The notes beneath the pieces are model-generated. The model saw only the letters and a program-made list of their open reading frames with translations. It was not told the origin of the DNA and did no database searches. Below, one piece after another: positions 63,872-64,000 of a stretch of 64,000 nucleotides of DNA. Positions within the stretch are counted from its first letter, which is position 1; every line of letters starts with the position of its first letter. Location of the stretch: assembly GCF_001428005.1 (NCBI RefSeq), contig NZ_LMSB01000002.1, forward strand, positions 83,950 to 147,949, written 5' to 3'. The DNA comes from Arthrobacter sp. Soil736. GTDB taxonomy: Bacteria; Actinomycetota; Actinomycetes; Actinomycetales; Micrococcaceae. The position numbers and the translations under genes were made by a program.

Positions 63872-64000
63872 ATGACGGAAACGGCCATCGAACTCACCGG
63901 CCTCACCAAACGCTTCGGTTCCTTCACCGCCGTCGACGACCTCAGCCTGCAAGTGGAGCGCGGAGAAATATTCGGCCTTCTCGGACCCAATGGATCCGGC
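63872..64000 (+). CDS. ABC transporter ATPase, 5' end only
   Basis: The first 43 codons read [40 protein letters not shown], ending just inside Walker A at the window edge. The start follows AGAGGT. The sequence is of the CcmA/drug-exporter ATPase type; the partner permease lies outside. Confidence 0.8.
   Translation, partial: MTETAIELTGLTKRFGSFTAVDDLSLQVERGEIFGLLGPNGSG

Overview
The window looks like a chromosomal segment of a high-GC actinobacterium, most likely an Arthrobacter/Pseudarthrobacter-type Micrococcaceae. The base is GC-rich codon use, frequent GTG/TTG starts, dense overlapping catabolic operons and the protein families present. The genus is an inference; no rRNA or tRNA gene was seen.

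Region 1 (about 1.4-19.4 kb) is a long leftward operon for an inositol-like or polyol substrate. In transcription order it encodes an ABC importer (lipoprotein, permease, ATPase), an aldehyde dehydrogenase, IolD, an HpaI-type aldolase, a Gfo/Idh dehydrogenase, a LacI regulator, a D-2-hydroxyacid dehydrogenase, two more Gfo/Idh enzymes (one IolG-like), an SDR, an IolE-like TIM barrel, a fourth Gfo/Idh enzyme and MmsA. IolB and IolC are absent from the window. A promoter flanked by two LacI-like operators precedes the importer, and a divergent sugar-phosphate isomerase-like gene lies on the other side. A 44-codon peptide gene sits just past the operon terminator.

Region 2 (19.4-30 kb) is a graveyard mixed with live genes. 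It holds FUSC, LysR and flavin-monooxygenase remnants, a truncated helicase-associated (HA) protein, three tandem dihydrofolate-reductase-family genes (two broken), GNAT, SDR, TetR, a PaaI-type thioesterase, and an HxlR/TehA divergent pair.

Region 3 (30.7-41.0 kb) is a second catabolic cluster. One arm is an amidohydrolase, a ferredoxin-type reductase and an XRE-cupin regulator. The divergent arm is a second amidohydrolase, a NitT/TauT-NMT1-type ABC importer, an FAD-linked oxidase, a creatininase-family hydrolase and a PNPOx-like flavoprotein. Two tandem perfect palindromes lie between the arms. The gene set suggests uptake and hydrolysis of an N-containing, possibly heterocyclic, compound; the substrate is unknown.

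Region 4 (41-64 kb) is an accessory island. It contains a decayed tyrosine recombinase, dispersed repeats also found near 21-23 kb, a frameshifted second HA copy, a complete type I Wadjet operon (jetABCD), another DHFR-family gene, several lipoproteins (one split by an amber codon), a frameshifted HExxH protein, TetR/SnoaL, SMI1/KNR4, an IS1380-type remnant, and the 5' end of an ABC ATPase at the right edge. Wadjet is an already described anti-plasmid system. The least explained parts are the region 3 cluster, the unusual inositol-like operon, the isolated small peptide gene and the repeat family.
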